This document shows positions 1-8,289 of a stretch of DNA of 64,000 bases, in pieces. The stretch comes from Marinilongibacter aquaticus. Lineage in GTDB: Bacteria; Bacteroidota; Bacteroidia; Cytophagales; Spirosomataceae. Both the position numbers and the translations under genes were made by a program. The first letter of the stretch is position 1. Each line of letters begins with the position of its first letter. The notes beneath the pieces were generated by a model, which saw only the letters and a program-made list of their open reading frames with translations, was not told the DNA's origin and searched no databases. The stretch covers positions 620,001 to 684,000 of the forward strand of contig NZ_CP083757.1 of assembly GCF_020149935.1 (NCBI RefSeq), read 5' to 3'.

Positions 1-1125
1 AGAAGTACAGGAAAAGATGACTTTAAAGTTCGATGGTAAATTTGGTGGTAGAACAAATAGATAATCTTCTATTTTAGATTTACTAACATCGTCTAAACCG
101 TCCACTATCAAAAATGCAATCTTTCCTTGTTGTTGGTAATGATTTGACAGTTGTTGAATAACCTGATTAATTGTTAAAACTCTGTCATTTAAAGTTGTTT
201 CTGATTGGGGTTTTGGAGGAGGGCTGTTATACAATGCACGATAACAGACTTCTTCAATCCATTTTATAAAAAACTCAGGGGTTGCCCTGATTTGTGTTGG
301 GTATTCTTCACTTTCAGGAACTTTAACAAAGAAACGATCAACGATTACATGATTATTATTTACTAATTCTAATTGAGCCGCAATTGTGGTTTTGCCTGAA
401 CCAGGACTACCATTTACCAAAAAATAGCTGGAAGCAATTTGATCCGTAATAACTTCATTTATTTTGACTAGCACTTCATCATTAGGTGTACTATTTGAGA
501 TATCCTCTTCTATTGAATCTGGTGTAGAGTATTCTTTATTACCTGCGATAACTATTTCGTGTTTTGCTAAAACCTCTGCTATATTTCGTAAACTTGTTGC
601 CCCAAGGGTACCAACATTATCATACCCAATAACACCTACAGCATAACCATCAATTATTAAAGCTGAACCAGATAGACCAGCAAAGTCTTCAAGATCTGCA
701 TATTGATCACAGGTTAAATCTACATCCCATTTCGTACCCTTGCTAATCCGGGATACAGTACCTGAATATCTTCCTCCAGAAATTACTCTTTGCACTGGGA
801 AGCCATAAGTCTCCCAGTTTTCATTATAAGGTATTTGTATGTTCTTTAGGGGAAGTGCAGTTATGTTGTCTATAGTTATATTTTTGACTACAAGAATAGC
901 AACATCATGTTCTGGTATCCTTTCTAAAACCTCTGCCTCAATCTCTCCATCATCTCCAGTGTATAATGTAATAGACTCTCCTTCTGGAATATTATGCTCA
1001 GATGTAAATAAAAAATGTTTTTTATGATCAACAAAGATGAAAAAAGCTGTACCAGATTTATTGCCGCTCTTTATTCTTACACTTGCTCTCTCTATTTCTG
1101 TCGGGTGTAGTATTCTTGAAATCAT
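1..1125 (-). CDS. Trypsin-like protease fused to P-loop (STAND-like) NTPase, C-terminus beyond left edge
   Basis: The frame is open from an ATG at 1125 to the window edge, giving 375 visible residues. Residues 1-185 form a trypsin-like serine protease with the whole triad visible: His44 (in TSEHN), Asp74 (in EHDVAIL) and Ser152 (in GLSGS). Residues 235-375 are a P-loop NTPase with Walker A GSPGSGKT (239-246) and a Walker B of the STAND type (LIVDGLDD, near 345). In known defence systems of the AVAST (Avs) kind such proteins sense phage proteins and the protease acts as effector. The ATG overlaps the TGA of the upstream metallo-beta-lactamase gene (ATGA), so the two are translationally coupled. 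The sensor repeats expected at the C-terminus lie outside the window, so an Avs assignment is an inference. Confidence 0.82.
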   Translation of the reverse strand, partial: MISRILHPTEIERASVRIKSGNKSGTAFFIFVDHKKHFLFTSEHNIPEGESITLYTGDDGEIEAEVLERIPEHDVAILVVKNITIDNITALPLKNIQIPYNENWETYGFPVQRVISGGRYSGTVSRISKGTKWDVDLTCDQYADLEDFAGLSGSALIIDGYAVGVIGYDNVGTLGATSLRNIAEVLAKHEIVIAGNKEYSTPDSIEEDISNSTPNDEVLVKINEVITDQIASSYFLVNGSPGSGKTTIAAQLELVNNNHVIVDRFFVKVPESEEYPTQIRATPEFFIKWIEEVCYRALYNSPPPKPQSETTLNDRVLTINQVIQQLSNHYQQQGKIAFLIVDGLDDVSKSKIEDYLFVLPPNLPSNFKVIFSCTS

Positions 1126-2318
1126 AGTGATAAGTTATATGGGGCTTGATTTAAATAATGAATTGAGTAATTATATTTTTTTTTCCAATCAGCCCTATCA
1201 AAGTATTTTGAGTTATCAGTTATGTAATTGAAATATATTTCTCTGTGGAAATTTGTCTGCCGATTTATAATATGTGCGATTGTTTCTTTATCAGGATGAT
1301 TATGGCGTCCTCCATTAGTAGAAATGAGATATTTTGGGGAATCTACTAATTCCAATAAATCCTTGCTAATATTATTGAAACTACCGTGATGTGAAACTTT
1401 AATTAAATCGAATTTAATTATACCATCTTTTTTATATTCTTTTAGCGATTGGACTATCAAATCAGGATGTGCATCAGCAAGAAAAAGTAAATTTTTCTCT
1501 TGAATTTTTAATATGAAAGCAATGGAACTACCATTAGTAACAGTAGTATCTTCCTTAAAAGGCTTTTGCAGTAAATCTTGGAATGTTTCTTTTTCTGCTG
1601 AAATTTTTACAGATTGCTTTATGGAGGTGTCCTTTTCCCAAGACATAAACATTTCAAAAGCATCATCATACAATTCTGAGTTACCACCATCATAACTTAC
1701 CCCATATCTATATAGCTCATCCCTCCAAAAACTTTTCAATTGTTCCAATTTCCTTTTATTAGGGGATAGCAGTACTAATTCCTCATTTTCACCAATAGTA
1801 ATTTTTTTATGAAAGTCAGTGGAGATTGCATTACCTTCAAAATCACTATTCCATGAATATTTCCCCTGTAAAATTAATGCTCCTACTGTCGTACCCTGTT
1901 CCGCACTTATTTCTTGTTCACCCTTTATTTCATTCTCCCTTACAGGGTAACCTCTACGAATTAATTGATCCAGTATCCTTTTTTGGCTTTTATCAAGACT
2001 TATTTGTTTTTTATCGGAAAGATGGCGAAACGTATTATGCCATATTTCCTTAATTTCAATAAATTTTGACACATTATTTTCCTTAAGAAGTCTTATAGCT
2101 CCTTGAATATGATCCGCATCAATGTGCGTCAAAATCATTTTTTCAAGAACTCCACCTTCCTCTCCGATTTTACTTAAATCATTTTTTAAATAAGCTTTAA
2201 CAGTATCAGTATATCCACAATCGATTAACAAATGTTTTTGTATTTGTTCATTCTCACTAAAGCTTATTAAAAAGCAATCTCCATTTTTGGCGGGATAAAC
2301 AGTAACATATACATTCAT
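1122..2318 (-). CDS. Metallo-beta-lactamase-fold hydrolase, ComEC/Avs-associated type
   Basis: A 398-residue protein of the metallo-beta-lactamase fold. The metal site is visible as THIDADH (64-70), where the usual HxHxDH reads HxDxDH, followed by ADAHPD (281-286) and the SHHGS motif (309-313) typical of the ComEC-like branch. No signal peptide or membrane segment is seen, so it should act in the cytoplasm. Stand-alone proteins of this branch are found beside protease-NTPase defence proteins in type I AVAST systems. Here the gene starts 6 bases after rloB and its TGA overlaps the ATG of the protease-NTPase gene. The substrate is unknown. Confidence 0.82.
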   Translation of the reverse strand: MNVYVTVYPAKNGDCFLISFSENEQIQKHLLIDCGYTDTVKAYLKNDLSKIGEEGGVLEKMILTHIDADHIQGAIRLLKENNVSKFIEIKEIWHNTFRHLSDKKQISLDKSQKRILDQLIRRGYPVRENEIKGEQEISAEQGTTVGALILQGKYSWNSDFEGNAISTDFHKKITIGENEELVLLSPNKRKLEQLKSFWRDELYRYGVSYDGGNSELYDDAFEMFMSWEKDTSIKQSVKISAEKETFQDLLQKPFKEDTTVTNGSSIAFILKIQEKNLLFLADAHPDLIVQSLKEYKKDGIIKFDLIKVSHHGSFNNISKDLLELVDSPKYLISTNGGRHNHPDKETIAHIINRQTNFHREIYFNYITDNSKYFDRADWKKKYNYSIHYLNQAPYNLSL

Positions 2319-2324
2319 CTTAAT

Positions 2325-3011
2325 CTATTTTAATTCCATAAGTTCTTCCACCAATACCCACACTTTTGTACAAGGATTGTGATTGGCATAATCTTGACGC
2401 TGCCCATACTTACTTGATAACCGTTTCCCATTTCGGATAGCGTCCTCCTGACTACCATGTTCCTTTAGAAGGGCATACATCTGTTCACTATTCTTCTCAT
2501 ATCGGAATGTTTCTCCTAAAACAGGTTTTAGGCTGTTCTCGATTAGTCCCTTAAAATCCCTTCTGGACATGGCATTTTCGTAATATTGAAAATGTAACAA
2601 ATACCAAAGTTCAAAAGCCTCATTACTCCAAGCACATCCAATATCAGTATTTCCACAACGTTGGATAGCGGCATTAAAATCCTGTGGCGAAAAGCTGTCC
2701 TTATCAAACACTACCCAGAGTTTATCCACCTGTCGGGTGGTACTTTTTTCATAAGCTCCTTTTAAACGCAAGGCTTCATCCACCAATGATTGGGTATTCC
2801 GGCCTGTTCCTGCTATATCAATTTGATAAGCGGTCAACACACCCTTAGGTAAATCCTGCTTTAGCCCTTCAAAATAGTTAGGCTCCGTTGCTTCACCCTC
2901 ACAAACAATAAGATAATACTTCCGTTTGTTGCGGATGTTCTTCTTCCGTTTTTGCTCTTCTCGTGCAAATCGCTTTAGGCGTTCATTGGGTATTTTTATT
3001 TTTCTTGCCAT
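2325..3011 (-). CDS. rloB: RloB-like TOPRIM-domain protein
   Basis: A 228-residue protein with the RloB layout: a lysine/arginine-rich N-terminus (1-31), then a TOPRIM-like fold with the acidic CEGE motif (37-40) and a DKD motif (103-105), followed by the family's NEAFELWYLLHF block near 125. RloB proteins work with an AAA ATPase (RloA) and are found in abortive-infection systems, where the TOPRIM part is the presumed nuclease. The start ATG lies 16 bases inside the end of the rloA gene, so the pair is probably translated as a unit. AbiL is the closest named system; that assignment rests on domain recognition only. Confidence 0.85.
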   Translation of the reverse strand: MARKIKIPNERLKRFAREEQKRKKNIRNKRKYYLIVCEGEATEPNYFEGLKQDLPKGVLTAYQIDIAGTGRNTQSLVDEALRLKGAYEKSTTRQVDKLWVVFDKDSFSPQDFNAAIQRCGNTDIGCAWSNEAFELWYLLHFQYYENAMSRRDFKGLIENSLKPVLGETFRYEKNSEQMYALLKEHGSQEDAIRNGKRLSSKYGQRQDYANHNPCTKVWVLVEELMELK

Positions 3012-4288
3012 TCCGTTACCACATTTGACAGGTTACCAATAAATGGAATGGCTCCGTAACGTCCTTCTATATAATCTTTTTCAAAGGAACGGTCTTTACG
3101 AATCGTTTTTCCTTCTTCCTTATATTCTACCAAAGAATACATGTCCGAAGCCCCATATTGATCCTTTTCTACAAAATAAATCTGGTCTCTCCGGTAATTA
3201 CCATAGTATAATAAGTTCGTATCATGCGTTGCAAAAATGAGCTGTGCATTGTTAGGATTAAATTGCTTTGAATTAAAAAGCCTTGTAACAGCAAGAGTCA
3301 ACAGTGGATGCAGGCTGGCATCCAGTTCATCAACTACCAATACACCACCATCATTTAAAACATCAAATACAGGTCCGGAAATATTAAATATTTTGTTTGT
3401 GCCGGAGGATTCCTGACTACGCATATCAAATTCTACATCGCCCACAACTTTACCTTGGTCATTATATTTCTTATGTATGGTTTTTATATCAATTTTATAC
3501 GCCCCTTCTAAATCAGTTACTAATTGTCTCACAAGGCTTTCCGGCATATCATTGGGAAGCTCTTTGGCATCAAAAGGTTTTTTATTGATTGCTATATCAT
3601 CAAACCCCAAATCCAATCTTTTGTAAAAATTAAGTAGCATAGAACTGGTTTCTTTCTTTTCCAGCATACCAAACGTCACTCCCTTGTATCCTTCATGAGT
3701 AAGTCCAGATATGGTAATGAAATTGTCAAACCATTTCATTATTTTTTTTGCAATCCTTCCATTAAACTGATCTGCTACAGCAAGAAAAAGCGCATTATCG
3801 CGGGTACGCTCTTCCAAGTCCCTTCCTTCAGTAAAATTTCTGGTTACTTCTATACCGTCACCTTCACGAAGAAACATAGGTTTCTCAGCATTTTTGGGTG
3901 CTTCAAAAAGCCATTCGGCATGTACCTGCTTATCATCTACTTCAAAACCATATCGATATCGAATATTATCAATGATAAAAATTGCTTCAAAAAGTGAAGG
4001 AGATTTTTCGGTCCCTGTACTCAATAGGAAAGGAGTCACATCCAGCTCATCCGTTGAAGATTGGTCAAAAGATTGCAGAACCAAACGTCTCATGGTGGAC
4101 ATAGCTCGGACAAAATTACTTTTGCCACTGGCGTTGGCTCCGTATATCACGGCACCTTTCAACAAATCCCTGCGTTCGGTGGAGAATATATTCGTATCTA
4201 TATGCTCCTTTATAGAGGTTGCAGCAAGACTCAGCGTTGTTTTTGCTTTAAATGAAAGAAAATTACCAACTGAAAATTCGAGTAACAT
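2996..4288 (-). CDS. rloA: RloA-like AAA15-family ATPase
   Basis: A 430-residue ABC/SMC-like ATPase of the AAA15 group. It starts with the typical FSVGNFLSF segment, then Walker A GANASGKS (50-57), a signature-like SQESSGTNKI (291-300), Walker B VLVVDELDAS (316-325) and an H-loop FATHD. The ATG at 4288 is preferred over the upstream in-frame start at 4345, because residues before it do not match the family and would overlap the putative promoter. The gene overlaps rloB by 16 bases. ATPase plus TOPRIM pairs of this kind (AbiL, PARIS, OLD-type) block phage growth by killing or stopping the cell. It is the first gene of the block, so the two palindromes just upstream probably control all four genes. 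Confidence 0.85.
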   Translation of the reverse strand: MLLEFSVGNFLSFKAKTTLSLAATSIKEHIDTNIFSTERRDLLKGAVIYGANASGKSNFVRAMSTMRRLVLQSFDQSSTDELDVTPFLLSTGTEKSPSLFEAIFIIDNIRYRYGFEVDDKQVHAEWLFEAPKNAEKPMFLREGDGIEVTRNFTEGRDLEERTRDNALFLAVADQFNGRIAKKIMKWFDNFITISGLTHEGYKGVTFGMLEKKETSSMLLNFYKRLDLGFDDIAINKKPFDAKELPNDMPESLVRQLVTDLEGAYKIDIKTIHKKYNDQGKVVGDVEFDMRSQESSGTNKIFNISGPVFDVLNDGGVLVVDELDASLHPLLTLAVTRLFNSKQFNPNNAQLIFATHDTNLLYYGNYRRDQIYFVEKDQYGASDMYSLVEYKEEGKTIRKDRSFEKDYIEGRYGAIPFIGNLSNVVTEWQEK

Positions 4289-4301
4289 ATTTTTGTGTTT
4301 A

Positions 4302-4366
4302 TGAGAAATTTTCTCAAAAATACAAAATATTAAAACAAAAAACACATTTTTTGAGATATTTTCTCA
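4302..4366 (-). promoter_or_regulatory. Two palindromic operator candidates and -7 element ahead of the defence operon
   Basis: Two 15-base inverted repeats stand upstream of rloA. The one at 4302-4316 (TGAGAAATTTTCTCA) is perfect around a central base; the one at 4352-4366 (TGAGATATTTTCTCA) differs by one base. Their centres are 50 bp apart, close to five helical turns. On the minus strand a TATTTTTG sequence (4315-4322) fits the Bacteroidota -7 consensus TAnnTTTG and overlaps the nearer palindrome, so a bound dimer would hide the promoter. No clear -33 TTTG is seen at 19 bp. No regulator gene lies next to it in the window. Confidence 0.6.
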
Positions 4367-4368
4367 TT

Positions 4369-6360
4369 TTACCCCTTTCTCACCACCAAATGGCTTAACC
4401 CCGGGTCGTTCAGCAATCGTTCCATTTCTGATTGTATAATGTCCTGAATATCCTGTTTAATTTGGAAATAGTTTCGTTGTACCATGCCCGAATCCAACTT
4501 TCGGATCACTTCAATGTCCTGGTAATTTTGTTCTTCACGCTTAAGGCTATCGTGGTCATTAATGATCTCACAATGGAAAGCTTTCAGATCTATTTTACAA
4601 TCAGGATTATCCGCCACCATGCCCACAAATTCACCGGAGCTTAACCCTGATATTTTGGAAGGTGGTATGGCTGTTTCCAATTGTTTAGATCGGCTAATCG
4701 AAGTGTCCCCGCTGTTAATGGAATAACTCTCCCTGTCCTGCATTATTTTACCAAAGCGTTCCGATAGTTGTTTGGCCGTATCCCCCGTAACCTGACCGCT
4801 AACGATATTCCCTGTAATATTCATAATCACATCTGCCTGCTCACGTCCGTAATCTTTTCGGAGCTGACTAAAATCCTGGATACCCAAACAGGTAGAAACT
4901 TTATTGCTCCGGGCAGTGGCAATCAGGCTATCCATATTGTTCAGGTAGATGGTCGGGAATTCATCAAAAATGAGGCTACTCTTTAGCTTTTCTTTTTTGT
5001 TCACCAGCTTGATTAGCCGGTTTACATAGAGGGATAATACCGCTCCATAAATCTGTATTTTTTGCGGATTGTTTCCCATACATACAATCTTTGGATCATC
5101 AGGATTATTAATATCCAGATTAAAATCATTGCCTGATAACACATAGTATAATTGTGGGGATGAAAGCCTGGCCATTGCCACTTTTGCTGAGGCAATTTGA
5201 CCTTCCAATTGTTCCATAACATCGCTCAGGTATGCATTGACAAAAGGATTAATAAGCACTTCAATTTCCTTTTCGGTTCGTAATAATGTAAACAAGCTAT
5301 CATAATCGACCTGCATCAATTCTATTACATGCGGCAAGGTGCAAAATTCTCCATCCTTGTATTTTTTTAGATACCAAATAATAGCGGTTAGAAAGTTAAT
5401 TGGGGATTCCACGAAGAAGTCTCCCTGACGTTTGATCCATTCCCTGTTTAATCCCATTAAAATAGTACGGGCACTTTCTGCCGCATCGGTAATATCGGTC
5501 ATCGCTGAAGGCTCTAAGGGATTGCAACGATGACTGCGAGTAAGATCATCGAAATTAATTACATAAAATGCCGGGGGCTTGGTATATCGATGTTGATTTT
5601 TCAGCCAGGTATTATAGGCTATTTTGGAAAGGTCATCAAACTTGAAGTCGTACACAAACATGGTAAATCCTTTTCGAATATGCTGGGTAATGACATGACG
5701 TATCACAAAGTAGGATTTACCGGAACCAGGTGTTCCCAATACCATAATCGCCCGGAATGGATTAATGATATTGACCCAACTTTTCCGCTGCTTGTCTTTT
5801 AATTGGTATTGTGCAGGAAGATTAATAGAATATTCGTTTTCCAGCAATCGTTCTTCCTGTGGAAAGGTTTCATTTTCCTCATTAAAGATGTCCTTGTTGT
5901 TAATTTTATCCCTGATGATTCGGGAAAGTAATGTTCCACCAGTCAACACCAGCAGAAAGCCTATTCCTGTGAGTGCCATGTACAAAATAGCAGTCATTAT
6001 TATAGGTGTGTTCAACTTCATACAGAGATAGCTGATAAAATAAATAAGCAGTCCGGTAATCAGGTATGCAAAAGCTGTTTTGTAATTAAGTTTTTCGTCC
6101 TTTTTCCCTTTAGCTCCTAAAAGGGATATCCCCAAAAAACCAAGCGCAATTAATTTAGATTTATGAAAATTGCTGAATAATCCCGTCTTATAAATATTGC
6201 TTAAAATTCGGTCGCTAAATGTGCTTTGCCATCCCCATAGTTCAAAAGCACTGTAGCAGTAATAATAGAAATGGATGATTAATAAGGTAATACTGATGAG
6301 CCTGGTCATATCCAGTATCTTTCTCAGCGCCTGTTCATTTTCTCCGGTATGCATTGCCAT
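4369..6360 (-). CDS. mobC: Type IV coupling protein MobC/TraD-like with YWFCY-type N-terminal domain
   Basis: A 663-residue coupling protein that would bring the relaxase-DNA complex to the transfer channel at the inner membrane. The N-terminal 145 residues hold about four membrane segments, including a YYYCY stretch (32-36) that matches the YWFCY domain of Bacteroidota MobC proteins. The cytoplasmic ATPase follows, with Walker A GTPGSGKS (209-216) and a Walker B LIFDEFPT near 450. It starts 12 bases after mobB ends, so mobA-mobB-mobC form one operon. A second ATG lies two codons inside (6354). Confidence 0.93.
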   Translation of the reverse strand: MAMHTGENEQALRKILDMTRLISITLLIIHFYYYCYSAFELWGWQSTFSDRILSNIYKTGLFSNFHKSKLIALGFLGISLLGAKGKKDEKLNYKTAFAYLITGLLIYFISYLCMKLNTPIIMTAILYMALTGIGFLLVLTGGTLLSRIIRDKINNKDIFNEENETFPQEERLLENEYSINLPAQYQLKDKQRKSWVNIINPFRAIMVLGTPGSGKSYFVIRHVITQHIRKGFTMFVYDFKFDDLSKIAYNTWLKNQHRYTKPPAFYVINFDDLTRSHRCNPLEPSAMTDITDAAESARTILMGLNREWIKRQGDFFVESPINFLTAIIWYLKKYKDGEFCTLPHVIELMQVDYDSLFTLLRTEKEIEVLINPFVNAYLSDVMEQLEGQIASAKVAMARLSSPQLYYVLSGNDFNLDINNPDDPKIVCMGNNPQKIQIYGAVLSLYVNRLIKLVNKKEKLKSSLIFDEFPTIYLNNMDSLIATARSNKVSTCLGIQDFSQLRKDYGREQADVIMNITGNIVSGQVTGDTAKQLSERFGKIMQDRESYSINSGDTSISRSKQLETAIPPSKISGLSSGEFVGMVADNPDCKIDLKAFHCEIINDHDSLKREEQNYQDIEVIRKLDSGMVQRNYFQIKQDIQDIIQSEMERLLNDPGLSHLVVRKG

Positions 6361-6372
6361 AGCTTGAATTTT

Positions 6373-7677
6373 TTACTGGTTACTATTCAGGTTTCTTTTT
6401 TTCTTTTTTTTGCGTTTCTTTTTAAGCTGATTGTGCAGGTACTCCGAGGTGTTTTCTGCCTGGGTCAAAACCTCCAATACGTTTTCTTTTCCTATTGGTA
6501 TAATAGCAGATTGATAATCCTTATCAACTTCTTTAGTTTCTGCCGCAGCGGTAGTCTGTGGCTGTAACCCAATGGTTTGTTTCGGGTCGGGATGCCTTAG
6601 CAAATCCTGTCCTGAAACCCCTTGCGGCAAACACCTTTCCTGAATGGCTTTGGCACTATAGGCTTTGCCTAAAGCGCTCCCGTTAAAAACACATTTGGTT
6701 TGGTGATCCACATAGGTGATTCCGTATAAAATTCCGTTAGCGTTTTGCCTGAGTACGATATGAATACCTTGTTTTTCTAATGCTTTTATTAGTTCCGGGA
6801 TGAATTTCTTTTTTGACAGCAATTCCTTATCCACCGCATTTTTAACCCGTCTTTTAAAAGGTGTTCGTTTAGCCACATTTTCTTTGAATTTCTGCTCCAG
6901 AAATTTCAGGGTAGGTTTGTTGTAAAAAAGGCTGGCTTTGATTGGGACACCTACCGCATTCCCATCCGCATCCAGCACCCGGTATAGCAATCCGCCAGTC
7001 TGATACACCTTTGAATTTTCGGTTCCCCGTTCTGCCTTTACATTGTATTGATTAAGTACTGCATTCAGCTCCGGAAGGCTGGTATATTTATAGGGAGTCA
7101 ACACATTTTCCAGAATGTTTTGGATAGCCATTTTGGTTTGTGATTTACCATACATTGCCTTGCCGACTGCTATGGGTTTTAAATGATAATTTTTGTCTTT
7201 TTTTTGAGCTTCAGCCTGCACCAAACCAAACTCTTTTTCCAATGCTTTTCGGGCGGGTTCGGATTTACGAATACCTAAATGGTGCAGGTCAATTCGTTTG
7301 CCGTCGACTTCAATATTGGTAGTTACCAAATGGATGTGCGGATGCCCTGCATCGTGATGTTGATAGACCAGATAAGGTTGTTCACCAAAACCAATTTTAT
7401 TCAGATAACTATCGGCTATTTCAAGTAATTTTTCCTTTGATAAATAATTTTCTGAAACATCAAAATTGAGAGAAATATGGACGCTGTTCCGTTTTGTTTT
7501 TTCGTTTAATTCCATCTGTTTTAAAAAGCGATTGAGCTTCATAGTAAAACTCATTTTATCCGGGTCAACCGGATAATTCCCTGCTCCGATACATTCCGCA
7601 ACACCCTGCTTTACCTTGTTCTCATTGTAGTTTAAAATGCGGTGAATGGAATATCCTGTTTTGATTACTGCAACCAT
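6373..7677 (-). CDS. mobB: Relaxase/mobilisation nuclease MobB
   Basis: A 434-residue relaxase that nicks one strand at oriT and pilots it to the recipient. The N-terminal 200 residues hold the nuclease: a HxxxH-like region and the three-histidine metal motif HPHIH (112-116), preceded by HHDAG. Tyr9 or Tyr15-17 region residues are candidate nucleophiles. The C-terminal part is basic, ending in a run of lysines and arginines (about 418-428). Its ATG lies 13 bases inside mobA. It belongs to the MOBP/MOBB-type relaxases usual in Bacteroidota ICEs. Confidence 0.93.
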   Translation of the reverse strand: MVAVIKTGYSIHRILNYNENKVKQGVAECIGAGNYPVDPDKMSFTMKLNRFLKQMELNEKTKRNSVHISLNFDVSENYLSKEKLLEIADSYLNKIGFGEQPYLVYQHHDAGHPHIHLVTTNIEVDGKRIDLHHLGIRKSEPARKALEKEFGLVQAEAQKKDKNYHLKPIAVGKAMYGKSQTKMAIQNILENVLTPYKYTSLPELNAVLNQYNVKAERGTENSKVYQTGGLLYRVLDADGNAVGVPIKASLFYNKPTLKFLEQKFKENVAKRTPFKRRVKNAVDKELLSKKKFIPELIKALEKQGIHIVLRQNANGILYGITYVDHQTKCVFNGSALGKAYSAKAIQERCLPQGVSGQDLLRHPDPKQTIGLQPQTTAAAETKEVDKDYQSAIIPIGKENVLEVLTQAENTSEYLHNQLKKKRKKKKKRNLNSNQ

Positions 7678-8054
7678 ATTTCCGCCATTTTTTGGATGTG
7701 ATTTTTAATCTCATCCACCTTATTGAACAGGGTTCGTTTTTCCACTTCGTAAGCAATCAGCCAGCTTTTAAATTCTGTAATTTTTTGAAGCATATGGAGT
7801 TTTTTTACGGCCTGATTAAAGTTGTTGCCCACGTGGTTAAGTTCTTTTCTAAGCTTAGCCATTTCTACCATAAAATCATCGGCAGATTGGTTGCGATACA
7901 TCGTTACAATGGGCTTTTCAAAAAGGCTGTGACGAACATATTCACTTAGCTTTCGGCAGGTACTGTTTTGCCATTTCTTTTCGATTTTCGCATACTCATT
8001 GGGTGTTAAACGCAACCCGATAATGCGTGTCCTGTTTGATTTTTTTCCTTCCAT
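7665..8054 (-). CDS. mobA: Relaxosome accessory protein MobA (ribbon-helix-helix type)
   Basis: A 129-residue basic protein with an N-terminal ribbon-helix-helix-like segment (RIIGLRLTPNEYAKIEK, 10-26) and a C-terminal helical part with the RKELNHVGNNFNQ block (about 71-83) shared by plasmid mobilisation relaxosome proteins. Proteins of this family bind oriT and load the relaxase. It is the first gene of the mob operon and sits directly beside the hairpin-rich oriT candidate. It overlaps mobB by 13 bases. Confidence 0.9.
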   Translation of the reverse strand: MEGKKSNRTRIIGLRLTPNEYAKIEKKWQNSTCRKLSEYVRHSLFEKPIVTMYRNQSADDFMVEMAKLRKELNHVGNNFNQAVKKLHMLQKITEFKSWLIAYEVEKRTLFNKVDEIKNHIQKMAEIWLQ

Positions 8055-8289
8055 CTCCTTCTTCTTTATCCTGTTATCAAACTCAAAAATTCATTCTATA
8101 CGCACTGCCCACGAGTTCCGAGTGATAGGCAGCAAGATGTCGGTTGTTAAACAATCGTTCATCTTGCCGTTTGCAGGAACGTTGCAAACTCGTCGTTTTG
8201 CCAAAGTCTCCCGGCGGCTTATTATGCACTTTCAGGGATTTTGGCGATTTCCTAAATAGTGAAGTTTTCTAAAATGCTTAGCAATACTA
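8055..8289. other. oriT candidate with two hairpins
   Basis: This 235-base gap upstream of mobA carries strong inverted repeats. GCAAGATG (8132-8139) pairs with CATCTTGC (8160-8167), with a further inner TTGTT/AACAA stem. GTTTGCA (8169-8175) pairs with TGCAAAC (8183-8189) around a 7-base loop. Origins of transfer in Bacteroidota mobile elements normally lie just upstream of mobA and contain such repeats next to the nick site. The nick itself cannot be placed from sequence alone. The mob promoter should also lie here. Confidence 0.6.
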
